Assembly (NCBI RefSeq): GCF_001984155.1
Contig: NZ_MTQO01000022.1
Location: 1 to 64,000 of the forward strand
Source of the DNA: Actinosynnema sp. ALI-1.44
GTDB taxonomy: Bacteria; Actinomycetota; Actinomycetes; Mycobacteriales; Pseudonocardiaceae
DNA: 64,000 nt
Reading direction: 5' to 3'
A program made the translations under genes and the position numbers. Below are positions 1 through 7,225 of the stretch, piece after piece (the stretch's first letter is position 1; each line of letters starts with the position of its first letter). The notes beneath the pieces are model-generated. The model was not told the origin of the DNA. It saw only the letters and a program-made list of their open reading frames with translations, and made no database searches.

Positions 1-98
1 GACTTGCTCACAAAGATGTTACGCATCCACTGTACGGTTTCTGAGATACCAGACCGGACGCTCCTGTGGTTTCGGGGTGTGGTCTGTTAATTTCATAG
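1..98 (+). other. 23S rRNA 3' end / 23S-5S spacer
   Basis: The first few bases resemble the terminal part of an actinobacterial 23S rRNA gene, and the rest is the short spacer before the 5S gene. The exact 23S end cannot be fixed without the upstream sequence. No coding sequence is visible. Confidence 0.5.
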
Positions 99-99
99 G

Positions 100-218
100 T
101 TTGCGGTGGTTATAGCGAAGAGGAAACGCCCGGTCCCATTCCGAACCCGGAAGCTAAGCTCTTCAGCGCCGATGGTACTGCACTGGGTACGGTGTGGGAG
201 AGTAGGACACTGCCGCAA
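100..218 (+). rRNA. rrf: 5S ribosomal RNA
   Basis: The segment has the conserved core of actinobacterial 5S rRNA (ATTCCGAACCCGGAAGCTAAG and GATGGTACTGC blocks, then GTGGGAGAGTAGGAC). The ends TTGCGG (101-106) and CCGCAA (213-218) pair to close the terminal helix. It is the last gene of an rRNA operon whose 16S and 23S genes lie to the left of the window. Confidence 0.96.
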
Positions 219-229
219 TTCGTTTGGGG

Positions 230-272
230 AGGCCTGTGTTCGCGGAAAGCGCGAACCAGGCCTTCTCTCATT
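230..272 (+). terminator. Rho-independent terminator after 5S rRNA
   Basis: A hairpin with arms 230-244 and 250-263 (AGGCCTG...CGCG paired with CGCG...CAGGCCT, one bulge) around a GAAA-type loop is followed by a pyrimidine-rich stretch. It ends the rRNA operon. Confidence 0.8.
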
Positions 273-280
273 GGTGTCTT

Positions 281-347
281 CTGGGGGCCGAGCCCCCAGA
301 CCCCCACGGTGCGTGTTCCTTCCGATCCAGCGCTGGGCACGACACGC
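281..347 (+). repeat. RNA-gene-associated repeat, copy A
   Basis: A perfect hairpin (CTGGGGGC-CGA-GCCCCCAG) is followed by a conserved tail with ACGGTGCGTG, CCTT and GATCCAGCGCTGGGC. Nearly the same sequence follows the terminators of initiator tRNA (28994-29070) and tmRNA (39407-39483). Copy A is the most diverged of the three. Confidence 0.8.
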
Positions 348-401
348 TGGAACCAACACGACTCCGACGTTAGTGCGGCCGTCGAAAGCGTTAACTTCCT
401 G

Positions 402-426
402 AAGGGCCCCGATGGGGCCCTTTTGC
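402..426 (+). terminator. GC-rich hairpin with T-run
   Basis: AAGGGCCCC-GAT-GGGGCCC is followed by TTTT, a textbook intrinsic terminator. It lies 180 bp after the 5S gene and may be a second stop for rRNA transcription. Apart from this hairpin and the two repeat elements, 273-834 contains no convincing gene. Confidence 0.8.
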
Positions 427-488
427 ATTTGACCAGTTCGCAACCCAAGCAAAGCCGCGCGCAGCGCAGAGGTGGGCTTCGGGGGTGT

Positions 489-620
489 CTCCTGCCCGTC
501 GGCCTGGGCGAAGCCAACCACGGGCTGTCAAGAGGTCGGCCTGCCCAAAGAGCCCCAGCGACAGCCATACCGATCCTCTTGATAGTCCGTGGTTCCCTGG
601 GGCAGGTCGACGGGCAGGAG
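489..620. repeat. Long palindromic element, copy 1
   Basis: Arms of about 50 nt (489-539 and 570-620) are largely complementary. The outer CTCCTGCCCGTCG and inner TCAAGAGG blocks pair well, and the middle is mismatched. A loop of about 30 nt separates them. Copy 2 (39718-39859) has the same layout and clear sequence similarity. It encodes no plausible protein and could be a MITE or a REP-like hairpin. Confidence 0.75.
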
Positions 621-834
621 GCGCCCGCGCCCTGAAACCCCGGAACAAGAAAAGCATGCGCGAGGACAAACACCCCGCGAAGACCTCCTGCCCAGAGGTC
701 TGCTCCCGGCGAGGGCCCTTCTTTTCACCCGGGGACACCGCGGCATGACCGTCACAGTGCTCCGAGGCTCGCAAGTGTCGAAACGAACAGGGGCCTCAGC
801 GAACGAGGCGAACAGAGGTTCTAACGTTGAAGGC

Positions 835-1581
835 ATGACACGCCTGCTCGTGATCCAGCCCGACGACTCCGACCCGGCCGCCAACCTCGGGGACTGGCTG
901 ACCGCGGCCGGTGCCGACCTGCACCTGGTGCGGCCTTTCGACGAGCCGCTGCCCGCGCTCGACGGCTACCAGGGCGTGGTCTGCCTCGGCGGCGAGATGG
1001 GTGCGCTGGACGACGTGAAACACCCGTGGCTCAAGGACGTGCGGCAGCTGCTGGCGTCCGCGACCGGCAACCGCGTGCCCGTGCTCGGTGTGTGCCTCGG
1101 CGGCCAGTTGCTGGCGGTCGCGACGGGTGGCCGTGTCGTCGTCGGCGAAGCCGGGCCCGAGGTCGGGCCGTCGCTGGTGGCCAAGCGGGACGCGGCGTGG
1201 ACAGATCCCCTTTTCGGTGAATCCCCGCTGATGCTGGACGTGATGCAGTTCCACCTCGACGCGATCGACCGGCTGCCACCGGGAGCGGAACTCATGGCGT
1301 CGTCGGGCAAGTACCCGAACCAGGCCTTCCGGCTCAACGGTTGCGCGTACGGCCTGCAGTTCCACATCGAGACGACCACCGACATGGTGCTCAAGTGGGC
1401 ACAGATGGGGCCGGAAGCGGCCGGTACCGCGCGGCCCGGTGCGCTGGAGCGGGAGAACCTCGACGCCGTGCACGCGGACATCGCCGAGACCTGGGAGCCA
1501 ATCGCTGTCAAATTCGTGCGACTTGCCTCCGGGGAGCTGCCGCTCGCCGACCGAGCTCGCAACACGCTTCCGCTGGTGTGA
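835..1581 (+). CDS. Class I glutamine amidotransferase domain protein
   Basis: A 248-residue cytosolic protein with the class I glutaminase triad: the nucleophile Cys87 in VLGVCLGGQLLA and His177/Glu179 in LQFHIE. Family members release ammonia from glutamine, and many stand-alone forms resemble the GATase domain of GMP synthetase or gamma-glutamyl hydrolases. The acceptor substrate cannot be read from the sequence. I chose ATG 835 because similarity to the family begins there. The longer in-frame extension to 589 runs through the palindromic repeat region and is implausible. The gene lies upstream of the phosphate transporter and glnE/glnA, a nitrogen-related setting. Function is certain at superfamily level only. 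Confidence 0.88.
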   Translation: MTRLLVIQPDDSDPAANLGDWLTAAGADLHLVRPFDEPLPALDGYQGVVCLGGEMGALDDVKHPWLKDVRQLLASATGNRVPVLGVCLGGQLLAVATGGRVVVGEAGPEVGPSLVAKRDAAWTDPLFGESPLMLDVMQFHLDAIDRLPPGAELMASSGKYPNQAFRLNGCAYGLQFHIETTTDMVLKWAQMGPEAAGTARPGALERENLDAVHADIAETWEPIAVKFVRLASGELPLADRARNTLPLV

Positions 1582-1649
1582 AGCGACAACATGCCCGGTT
1601 TGGGGTAATTCCCGGGCGTGTCACCCGTTCTCGCAGGTCCCGTCGTTGC

Positions 1650-1678
1650 GTTCACCCTCTGGTTAGGTAGCGTTCACG
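1650..1678 (+). promoter_or_regulatory. Candidate PhoP (PHO) box
   Basis: Three 7-mers occur at an exact 11-bp period: GTTCACC (1650), GGTTAGG (1661) and GTTCACG (1672). Direct repeats of GTTCACC-like units at 11 bp are the actinobacterial PhoP operator design. The box ends 32 bp before the GTG start of the Pit phosphate transporter. The middle unit matches poorly. Confidence 0.6.
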
Positions 1679-1710
1679 CGCAAGTGACCTTCAAAACCGG
1701 AGGGGCATGC

Positions 1711-2847
1711 GTGGATCCCACGCTTCTCGTCGTTGTGGTCGTGGCCACCGCCCTGGCTTTCGACTTCACCAACGGCTTCCATGACACGGCCAACGCGATG
1801 GCCACCTCGATCGCGACCGGTGCTCTGCGACCCAGAACCGCCGTCGCCTTGTCCGCCGTTCTCAACCTCGTCGGGTCGTTCCTGTCCGTGGAGGTCGCCA
1901 AGACCATCTCGGGTGGCATCGTCGACGACGCCAAGATCACCCCCGCGGTCATCTTCGGCGGCCTGATCGGCGCGATCATCTGGAACCTGATCACCTGGTA
2001 CGTCGGGCTGCCGTCCAGTTCCTCGCATGCCCTGTTCGGCGGCCTGATCGGGGCGACGTGGGTGGCGAGCGGGATCGACGCCGTGCACTTCGCCAAGGTC
2101 GTCGAGAAGGTCCTGGTGCCCGCGGTGGCGGCGCCGGTCGTCGCCGGGCTCGTCGCCGCCGGAGCGACCTACCTGACCTACCGCCTGACCAGGGGCGGTG
2201 ACGCCAAGACCGTCGCGCGCGGCTACAAAGCCGGACAGGTGGTGTCGGCGTCGTTGGTCTCGTTGGCACACGGCACCAACGACGCACAGAAGACCATGGG
2301 CATCATCACCCTGACGTTGATCGCCTCCGGGTCGCTCGCCGCCGGATCCGGGCCGCCCGTGTGGGTGATCATCAGCGCGGGTGTGGCGATCGCGCTCGGG
2401 ACGTACCTCGGCGGCTGGCGGATCACGCACACGCTCGGCAAGAAGCTGACCACCATCGAACCGCCGCAGGGCTTCGCCGCCCAGACCAGCTCGGCCGTGG
2501 TGATCCTCGCTTCGTCACACGTCGGCTTCGCGCTCTCGACAACCCACGTGTGCTCCGGCGGCGTGATGGGCTCCGGGCTTGGCCGTGCGCCGGGCGGTGT
2601 GCGTTGGGGCGTGTTCGGGCGTATGGCGCTCGCGTGGCTCGTCACGTTGCCCGCCGCGGGAGCCGTGGGTGCCATAGCGGGCATGGTGGCGCAGAAGGGC
2701 ACGGTTGGTGTTGTCGCTGTGGCTGCGGTCGGAGTCCTGGTGTCGGTAGGGATCTGGCTCGCGTCGCGGCGGCGCCCGGTCCGGCCGGAGCACGTGGTCG
2801 ACGAGATCGCGCCGCAGGCCGAGCCGCACGAGATCAAGGCGGCCTGA
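1711..2847 (+). CDS. pit: Pit-family inorganic phosphate transporter
   Basis: A 378-residue polytopic membrane protein of the PiT family (low-affinity phosphate/metal-phosphate:H+ symport). The two family signatures are present: FDFTNGFHDTANAMATS near the N terminus and LAHGTNDAQKTMG in the second half, each followed by hydrophobic helices. GTG 1711 is the chosen start because GGAGGGGC (1699-1706) is placed as its ribosome-binding site and the family N terminus (DPTLLVVVVVATALAFDF) begins there. A 31-codon upstream extension is less likely. The stop overlaps the ATG of the next gene (TGATGA), so the two are translationally coupled. A candidate PHO box upstream suggests phosphate control. Confidence 0.93.
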   Translation: MDPTLLVVVVVATALAFDFTNGFHDTANAMATSIATGALRPRTAVALSAVLNLVGSFLSVEVAKTISGGIVDDAKITPAVIFGGLIGAIIWNLITWYVGLPSSSSHALFGGLIGATWVASGIDAVHFAKVVEKVLVPAVAAPVVAGLVAAGATYLTYRLTRGGDAKTVARGYKAGQVVSASLVSLAHGTNDAQKTMGIITLTLIASGSLAAGSGPPVWVIISAGVAIALGTYLGGWRITHTLGKKLTTIEPPQGFAAQTSSAVVILASSHVGFALSTTHVCSGGVMGSGLGRAPGGVRWGVFGRMALAWLVTLPAAGAVGAIAGMVAQKGTVGVVAVAAVGVLVSVGIWLASRRRPVRPEHVVDEIAPQAEPHEIKAA

Positions 2848-3032
2848 TGACCATCAACTGGGCAGCTTTCGGCAGCGTCTTCCTGGTCAGTGTGCTCGCG
2901 ACGCTGTTGGTCACCGTGCTGTTCGCGGTCGGTGTCGTGGCGAAGGGCCGGGGCAAGCTGGTAGTGGCCTACGGAAGTTTCGCCGTGTGCGGAGCGGTGA
3001 CCTTGCTCGGGATCGCGGTCATTCTGGCGTAG
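2847..3032 (+). CDS. Small membrane protein coupled to pit
   Basis: A 61-residue protein with two predicted transmembrane segments (about residues 6-30 and 40-60) separated by a short basic loop (KGRGK). Its ATG overlaps the pit stop codon. Small two-helix proteins directly after pit are common in actinomycetes (the pitH2 partner of Streptomyces is an example), so it is probably an accessory subunit. No enzymatic motif is visible. Confidence 0.8.
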   Translation: MTINWAAFGSVFLVSVLATLLVTVLFAVGVVAKGRGKLVVAYGSFAVCGAVTLLGIAVILA

Positions 3033-3043
3033 TTTCTACGGTG

Positions 3044-5974
3044 ATGGCTGATCGCGCGCGTACCGTCACGTCCCCCGCCCGCTTCGGGCTCACGGACGAC
3101 CGTGCCGACGCTGCGTTGAGAGCGGTCGGGTGGTGGGGCGACGGCGGTCCTGTACCGGGTGCGGAACGCATGCTGGCCGCGTTGTCCCGCAGTCCCGATC
3201 CGAACCTCGCGCTGCGTGGGATCGACCGGATGCGGGAATCCGGTCCGTGGACCGAGCTCGATGCCGCACTGCGCGACGACGTGCGCCTGCGCGGCAAACT
3301 GATCGCCGTGCTCGGCGCTTCGACCGCCCTCGCGGATTTCCTCGTCGCGAATCCCGACAGCTGGCGAACGCTGAGCACCGGCGTCCGGCCCGATCTGATC
3401 GCGGTCGTCGACGGCGTGACGGGGCCGGACGCGGTCAAAGCGCTGCGGGCGGCCTACCGCGAACAGTTGCTGCTGATCGCGGCGGACGACCTCGGGCACC
3501 TCGTCGAACCGGAACTGGCTGCGCCCGCCTACGACGACGTGGCCGCGCGTCTGACCACGCTCGCCGAAGAGGCGCTGCGGGCGTCGCTTGTGGTCGCGCA
3601 AACCGAGCAGGGCCCGAACGACGCGCGGCTCGCGGTCATCGCCATGGGCAAGTGCGGGGGCCACGAGCTCAACTACGTCAGCGACGTCGACGTGGTGTTC
3701 GTCGGCGAAGACGACCTGGACGTGGCGACCCGGCTGGCCAGCCGGATGATGACGGTCGCGGGCGCGGCCTGCTTCGAGGTGGACGCGGCGCTGCGACCGG
3801 AAGGCAAGGCGGGCGCGTTGGTACGCACCCTGGAGGGGCATACCGCGTACTACCGCCGCTGGGCGCGGACATGGGAGTTCCAGGCGCTGCTCAAGGCCCG
3901 GCCGGTCGCGGGCGACGCCGAACTCGGCGCGGCCTATTTGGACGTTGTCCGGCCGATGGTGTGGACCGCGGCCGACCGCGACGGTTTCGTGGCCGACGTG
4001 CAGCAGATGCGGCGCCGTGTGGAGGAGCACGTGCCCGCGGAGCTCGTCGAGCGCGAGCTGAAACTCGGCCGCGGCGGGCTGCGTGACGTCGAGTTCGCCG
4101 TGCAGCTGCTGCAACTGGTGCACGGCCGCAGCGACGACACCTTGCGCCTCGGCTCCACCACCGCCGCGTTGGCCGCGTTGGGTGCGGGTGGTTATGTCGG
4201 CCGTGCGGACGCGGCGGGCCTAGGGGAGTCGTACCGGTTCCTGCGCACGTTGGAGCACCGTCTGCAGCTGCAGAAGCTGCGGCGCACGCACCTGTTTCCT
4301 GACGAGAACGACATTTTCGACCTGCGCTGGCTCGCACGCGCCGCGGGAGTGCGGCCCGACCGCGGCCGCGCCGTGGAGCAGGTGCTGCTGTCCGAGTTCA
4401 GACGGCACGCCAACCGTGTGCGCCGGCTGCACGAGAAACTGTTCTATCGGCCGCTGCTGGAGGCGGTCGCCAACGTACCGACCGAGACGTTGCGGCTGAC
4501 CGCGACCGAGGCCGCTGCCCGGCTCGGTGCGCTCGGCTACGCCAGCCCGGAAGGTGCGCTGAACCACATTTCGGCGCTGACCAGCGGTGTCTCCCGACGC
4601 GCGGCGATCCAGGGCGCGCTGTTGCCCGTACTGCTTGACCTGCTCGCACACACGCCGGACCCCGACGGCGGGCTGCTGTCGTACCGCAAGATGTCCGAGG
4701 CGCTTGCCACGACGCCCTGGTACCTGCGGTTGCTGCGTGACGAAGGCGCGGTTGTCGAGCGGATCGCCCTACTGCTGGGCACGTCCAAGCTCGTGCCGGA
4801 GATGGTCACGCGAGCACCGGAAGTCCTGCGTCTGCTCGCGGACACGAACGAGCTCGCTGGCCGTGACCCCGGAGAAGTGGCGCAGTCGCTGCGCACAGCC
4901 GTTGCACGACACCGTGACCTACGCGGTGCGGTCACTGCCGCTAGGTCACTGCGTCGCCACGAAATCGCGCGAGTCGCGTGCGCCGACCTGCTCGGACTGA
5001 TGGAGACACCGGCCGTGTGCGCGGCGCTGTCGAGCGTGTGGGTCGCTGTGTTGCAGTCCGCGCTCGCCGCCGCCGAGCGGGAGAAGGCCGTGGAGCACGG
5101 CGGTTGGCCCAAGGCGAAGATCGCGATCATCGGCATGGGCAGGCTCGGCGGCGCCGAACTGGGCTACAACTCGGACGCCGACGTCATGTTCGTGTGCGAG
5201 GCCGTCGAAGGAGTCCGAGACGACGACGCGGTGAAGTTCGCGTCGTCGGTCGTGGAGTCGATGCGCCGTGCTCTCGGTGCGCCGAGCCAGGACCCGCCGT
5301 TGGAAGTCGATGTCGGCTTGCGACCCCAAGGCAGACAAGGTGCGCTCGTGCGCACGTTGAACTCGTACGTCGCGTACTACCGCCAGTGGAGCGAAGTCTG
5401 GGAAGCACAGGCGTTGCTGCGGGCGACGTTCGTCGCGGGAGATGAGGACCTGGGTACGCGTTTCCTCGACACTGTCAACGAATTCCGTTACCCCCGTAAA
5501 GGTTTGGACGCCACGAGCGTGCGGGAGATCCGCCGGATCAAGGCGCGCGTGGACAATGAACGGCTGCCGCGCGGTGCGGACCCGACCACGCACACCAAGC
5601 TGGGCCGCGGTGGGCTCGCCGACATCGAATGGACTGTGCAGTTGTTGCAACTGCAGCACGCGCACGAGGTGCCGTCGCTGCGGACAACGGCGACGCTCGA
5701 AGGCCTTGTCGCCGCTGAACAAGCGGAGCTGATCACGTCCGACGACGCGGCGGAACTGCGTGCCGCGTGGCTGCTGGCGACCAGCGTCCGCAACGCCGCG
5801 ACCCTCGTCCGCGGCAAGCAGACCGACCAGGTGCCGACGTCCGGACGTGAGTTGTTCGCTGTGGCAAGCGCTTTGGGATACCCGAGCGACGCCGACCCTG
5901 GCGAGTTCCTCGACGCCTACCGGCGTACGACGCGCCGTGCCCGCGCTGTGGTCGAACGGATCTTCTACGACTAG
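3044..5974 (+). CDS. glnE: Bifunctional glutamine synthetase adenylyltransferase / adenylyl-removing enzyme
   Basis: A 976-residue cytosolic enzyme that attaches AMP to, and removes it from, the regulatory tyrosine of glutamine synthetase. It contains two nucleotidyltransferase modules. The N-terminal (removing) one has GKCGGHELNYVSDVDVVFV at about residue 200. The C-terminal (adenylylating) one has GMGRLGGAELGYNSDADVMFV at about residue 697. Each is followed by its own helical GlnD/PII-uridylyltransferase-like domain (LGRGGLRDVEFAVQLLQL and LGRGGLADIEWTVQLLQL). Length matches the mycobacterial enzyme. The start is ATG 3044, with an in-frame GTG one codon earlier also possible. Its substrate GlnA is encoded 1.2 kb away on the opposite strand. 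Confidence 0.97.
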   Translation: MADRARTVTSPARFGLTDDRADAALRAVGWWGDGGPVPGAERMLAALSRSPDPNLALRGIDRMRESGPWTELDAALRDDVRLRGKLIAVLGASTALADFLVANPDSWRTLSTGVRPDLIAVVDGVTGPDAVKALRAAYREQLLLIAADDLGHLVEPELAAPAYDDVAARLTTLAEEALRASLVVAQTEQGPNDARLAVIAMGKCGGHELNYVSDVDVVFVGEDDLDVATRLASRMMTVAGAACFEVDAALRPEGKAGALVRTLEGHTAYYRRWARTWEFQALLKARPVAGDAELGAAYLDVVRPMVWTAADRDGFVADVQQMRRRVEEHVPAELVERELKLGRGGLRDVEFAVQLLQLVHGRSDDTLRLGSTTAALAALGAGGYVGRADAAGLGESYRFLRTLEHRLQLQKLRRTHLFPDENDIFDLRWLARAAGVRPDRGRAVEQVLLSEFRRHANRVRRLHEKLFYRPLLEAVANVPTETLRLTATEAAARLGALGYASPEGALNHISALTSGVSRRAAIQGALLPVLLDLLAHTPDPDGGLLSYRKMSEALATTPWYLRLLRDEGAVVERIALLLGTSKLVPEMVTRAPEVLRLLADTNELAGRDPGEVAQSLRTAVARHRDLRGAVTAARSLRRHEIARVACADLLGLMETPAVCAALSSVWVAVLQSALAAAEREKAVEHGGWPKAKIAIIGMGRLGGAELGYNSDADVMFVCEAVEGVRDDDAVKFASSVVESMRRALGAPSQDPPLEVDVGLRPQGRQGALVRTLNSYVAYYRQWSEVWEAQALLRATFVAGDEDLGTRFLDTVNEFRYPRKGLDATSVREIRRIKARVDNERLPRGADPTTHTKLGRGGLADIEWTVQLLQLQHAHEVPSLRTTATLEGLVAAEQAELITSDDAAELRAAWLLATSVRNAATLVRGKQTDQVPTSGRELFAVASALGYPSDADPGEFLDAYRRTTRRARAVVERIFYD

Positions 5975-5988
5975 TCGCGTGTAAGGCT

Positions 5989-6038
5989 CGCCGGTCGGCC
6001 CTCGTGCTGCGCGCGTCGGTGAGGGTGGCCGACCGGCG
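5989..6038. terminator. Bidirectional hairpin between glnE and marR-type gene
   Basis: CGCCGGTCGGCC(CTC) pairs with (GAG)GGTGGCCGACCGGCG in the gap between two convergent genes. There is no T-run, so it may slow or define 3' ends rather than terminate strongly. Confidence 0.6.
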
Positions 6039-6047
6039 GGAGCCGGT

Positions 6048-6473
6048 TCACCACTCGGCCAAGATGGCGCGGTAGCGGGGCAGGATCTCGGCGACCCGCC
6101 GCAGATCGGCCTCGGGGTACTCGGCGAACAGTTCGACCATCGACTGGTACATGCCGTCGAAGAGCGCGAATGCCTGCTCGGTGCCCTCGGGCTGGACGGT
6201 GAGAAGCACCCGGCGCCGATCGGCGGGATCGACTTCCCTTGTCACGTAACGATTCTTCTCCAGCCGGGCAGCCATGGCGCTGATCGCGGCATTGGTGAGC
6301 CCGAGCTCGGAGGCGACCTCCCCTGGGCTCATCGGACCCCGCCGGTGGAGCAGGGTGAGGCAGATCAGGTCGGTCTGGTTGATGCCGAGCCGCGAAGCCG
6401 CGGCGTTGCCAACCCGATCCAAGGCCATGGACAGCTCGAACAACTCCCCGGCCAACTGGCGCGCCAACTCCAT
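6048..6473 (-). CDS. MarR-family transcriptional regulator
   Basis: A 141-residue dimeric winged-helix repressor. The DNA-binding region reads LTLLHRRGPMSPGEVASELG, then LTNAAISAMAARLEKNRYV, then the wing with the family DxRRR-type block (EVDPADRRRVLLTV). ATG 6473 is chosen, and a TTG four codons upstream is the alternative. Neither has a good ribosome-binding site. It is divergent from a membrane-protein gene, and a palindrome lies over the start region, so autoregulation and control of the neighbour are likely. The ligand is unknown. Confidence 0.9.
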   Translation of the reverse strand: MELARQLAGELFELSMALDRVGNAAASRLGINQTDLICLTLLHRRGPMSPGEVASELGLTNAAISAMAARLEKNRYVTREVDPADRRRVLLTVQPEGTEQAFALFDGMYQSMVELFAEYPEADLRRVAEILPRYRAILAEW

Positions 6474-6481
6474 GAAAATAC

Positions 6482-6494
6482 TCAAATCATTTGA
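6482..6494. promoter_or_regulatory. Palindromic operator candidate for the MarR protein
   Basis: TCAAAT-C-ATTTGA is an A/T-rich perfect 6-bp inverted repeat in otherwise GC-rich DNA, placed in the short gap between the divergent MarR gene and the membrane-protein gene. The position fits a MarR operator that covers both promoters. Confidence 0.5.
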
Positions 6495-6525
6495 CTATTA
6501 GACGGTTTGAAGAAACCCTAACAGC

Positions 6526-6888
6526 ATGCTGCCGATAGCCATCGCGCTGTCCTGGGTGGGGTTCGTCCTGCACAACGTGGCGGACCTGCCAGGCCAGACA
6601 CTGCTGAGCCCGGAAATCCTCTACCCGACGCTGGCCTACCTCATGGTGATCGCGTCGATGCTGTGGACAAGCTGGCCGCTGTTCGGCTGGGCGGTGCTTC
6701 AAGGTGTGGGCGGCGGAATCATCAGCGTCCTGCCGTTGCCCTTCCTGCCCTTCGACCCAGCGCAGACGCTGCACCACTACTCGTTCCACGTGATCTACAC
6801 GCTCACGCAGATCCCGCTGATGGTCCTGAGCTACCGAGCTGCCGTTCGACCCAGTCGAGGTACGCGGGAAGCTTCCGATCCACGCTGA
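6526..6888 (+). CDS. Small integral membrane protein, divergent from MarR
   Basis: A 120-residue hydrophobic protein with about four predicted transmembrane helices: residues 1-17, 31-48, 50-68, and a last one around the HYSFHVIYTLTQIPLMVLSY segment. I do not recognise the family. No clear Shine-Dalgarno precedes ATG 6526, so the mRNA may be leaderless. The divergent MarR regulator and the shared palindrome suggest it is the regulated target. The last ~85 bp overlap a possible antisense small gene (6803-6952). Confidence 0.7.
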   Translation: MLPIAIALSWVGFVLHNVADLPGQTLLSPEILYPTLAYLMVIASMLWTSWPLFGWAVLQGVGGGIISVLPLPFLPFDPAQTLHHYSFHVIYTLTQIPLMVLSYRAAVRPSRGTREASDPR

Positions 6889-6952
6889 ACGGATCGAGGT
6901 CGGTTTCGCGAAGCTGTCGGGCAAGCTCCGGGTACTCCTGGAATGTGGCCAT
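6803..6952 (-). CDS. Possible 49-residue hypothetical protein
   Basis: The reading frame starts MATFQEYPELARQLRETD and has normal charged/hydrophobic composition and GC-rich third positions. Its ATG overlaps, on the opposite strand, the ATG of the 70-residue ORF at 6951, and its end overlaps the 3' end of the gene at 6526. At most one of the two divergent start codons is likely to be used. No family is recognised. Confidence 0.35.
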   Translation of the reverse strand: MATFQEYPELARQLRETDLDPFSVDRKLPAYLDWVERQLGSSGPSAGSA

Positions 6953-7163
6953 GACGATAGCGCCGGACCGCGTCGGCTTCTGGCGTTGGCTGATCAGAGG
7001 ACCGCGCGTGCTGTGGTTCGTCGTCGGTGTGGCCGCAGCGGTGACCCTGCAGTACACCTGGGTCGGCCCGTCGGCGCCTGTAGTCCGGACGATCGCGCTG
7101 TCCGCTGTGCTTGTCCTGATCTTCCTCGTTATCACCTACCGCCATTGGCGCCAGACACGATGA
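6951..7163 (+). CDS. Small two-helix membrane protein
   Basis: A 70-residue protein with a short basic N terminus (FWRWLIRGPR) and two predicted transmembrane segments (about residues 19-36 and 44-63), ending YRHWRQTR. There is no obvious ribosome-binding site. The gene ends directly before a strong terminator hairpin. The function is unknown. Confidence 0.55.
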   Translation: MTIAPDRVGFWRWLIRGPRVLWFVVGVAAAVTLQYTWVGPSAPVVRTIALSAVLVLIFLVITYRHWRQTR

Positions 7164-7202
7164 AGGCCGGGTGATCGAGGAAGAACCTCGATCACCCGGC
7201 CT
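7164..7202. terminator. Bidirectional terminator hairpin
   Basis: A perfect 17-bp stem (7164-7180 with 7186-7202) and AAGAA loop lie between the convergent 70-residue ORF and glnA. It can stop transcription from both sides. Confidence 0.8.
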
Positions 7203-7225
7203 GGTGCCCTACGGCGTACTGCCGA

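Noticed and set aside
589-834. N-terminal extension of the glutamine amidotransferase gene
   Set aside because: The extra 82 codons begin inside the palindromic repeat region, have low-complexity composition and do not match the family. Similarity starts at ATG 835.
2969-4123. 384-codon open frame on the minus strand opposite glnE
   Set aside because: It is the antisense shadow of a high-GC gene: His/Arg/Gly/Val-rich and without motifs.
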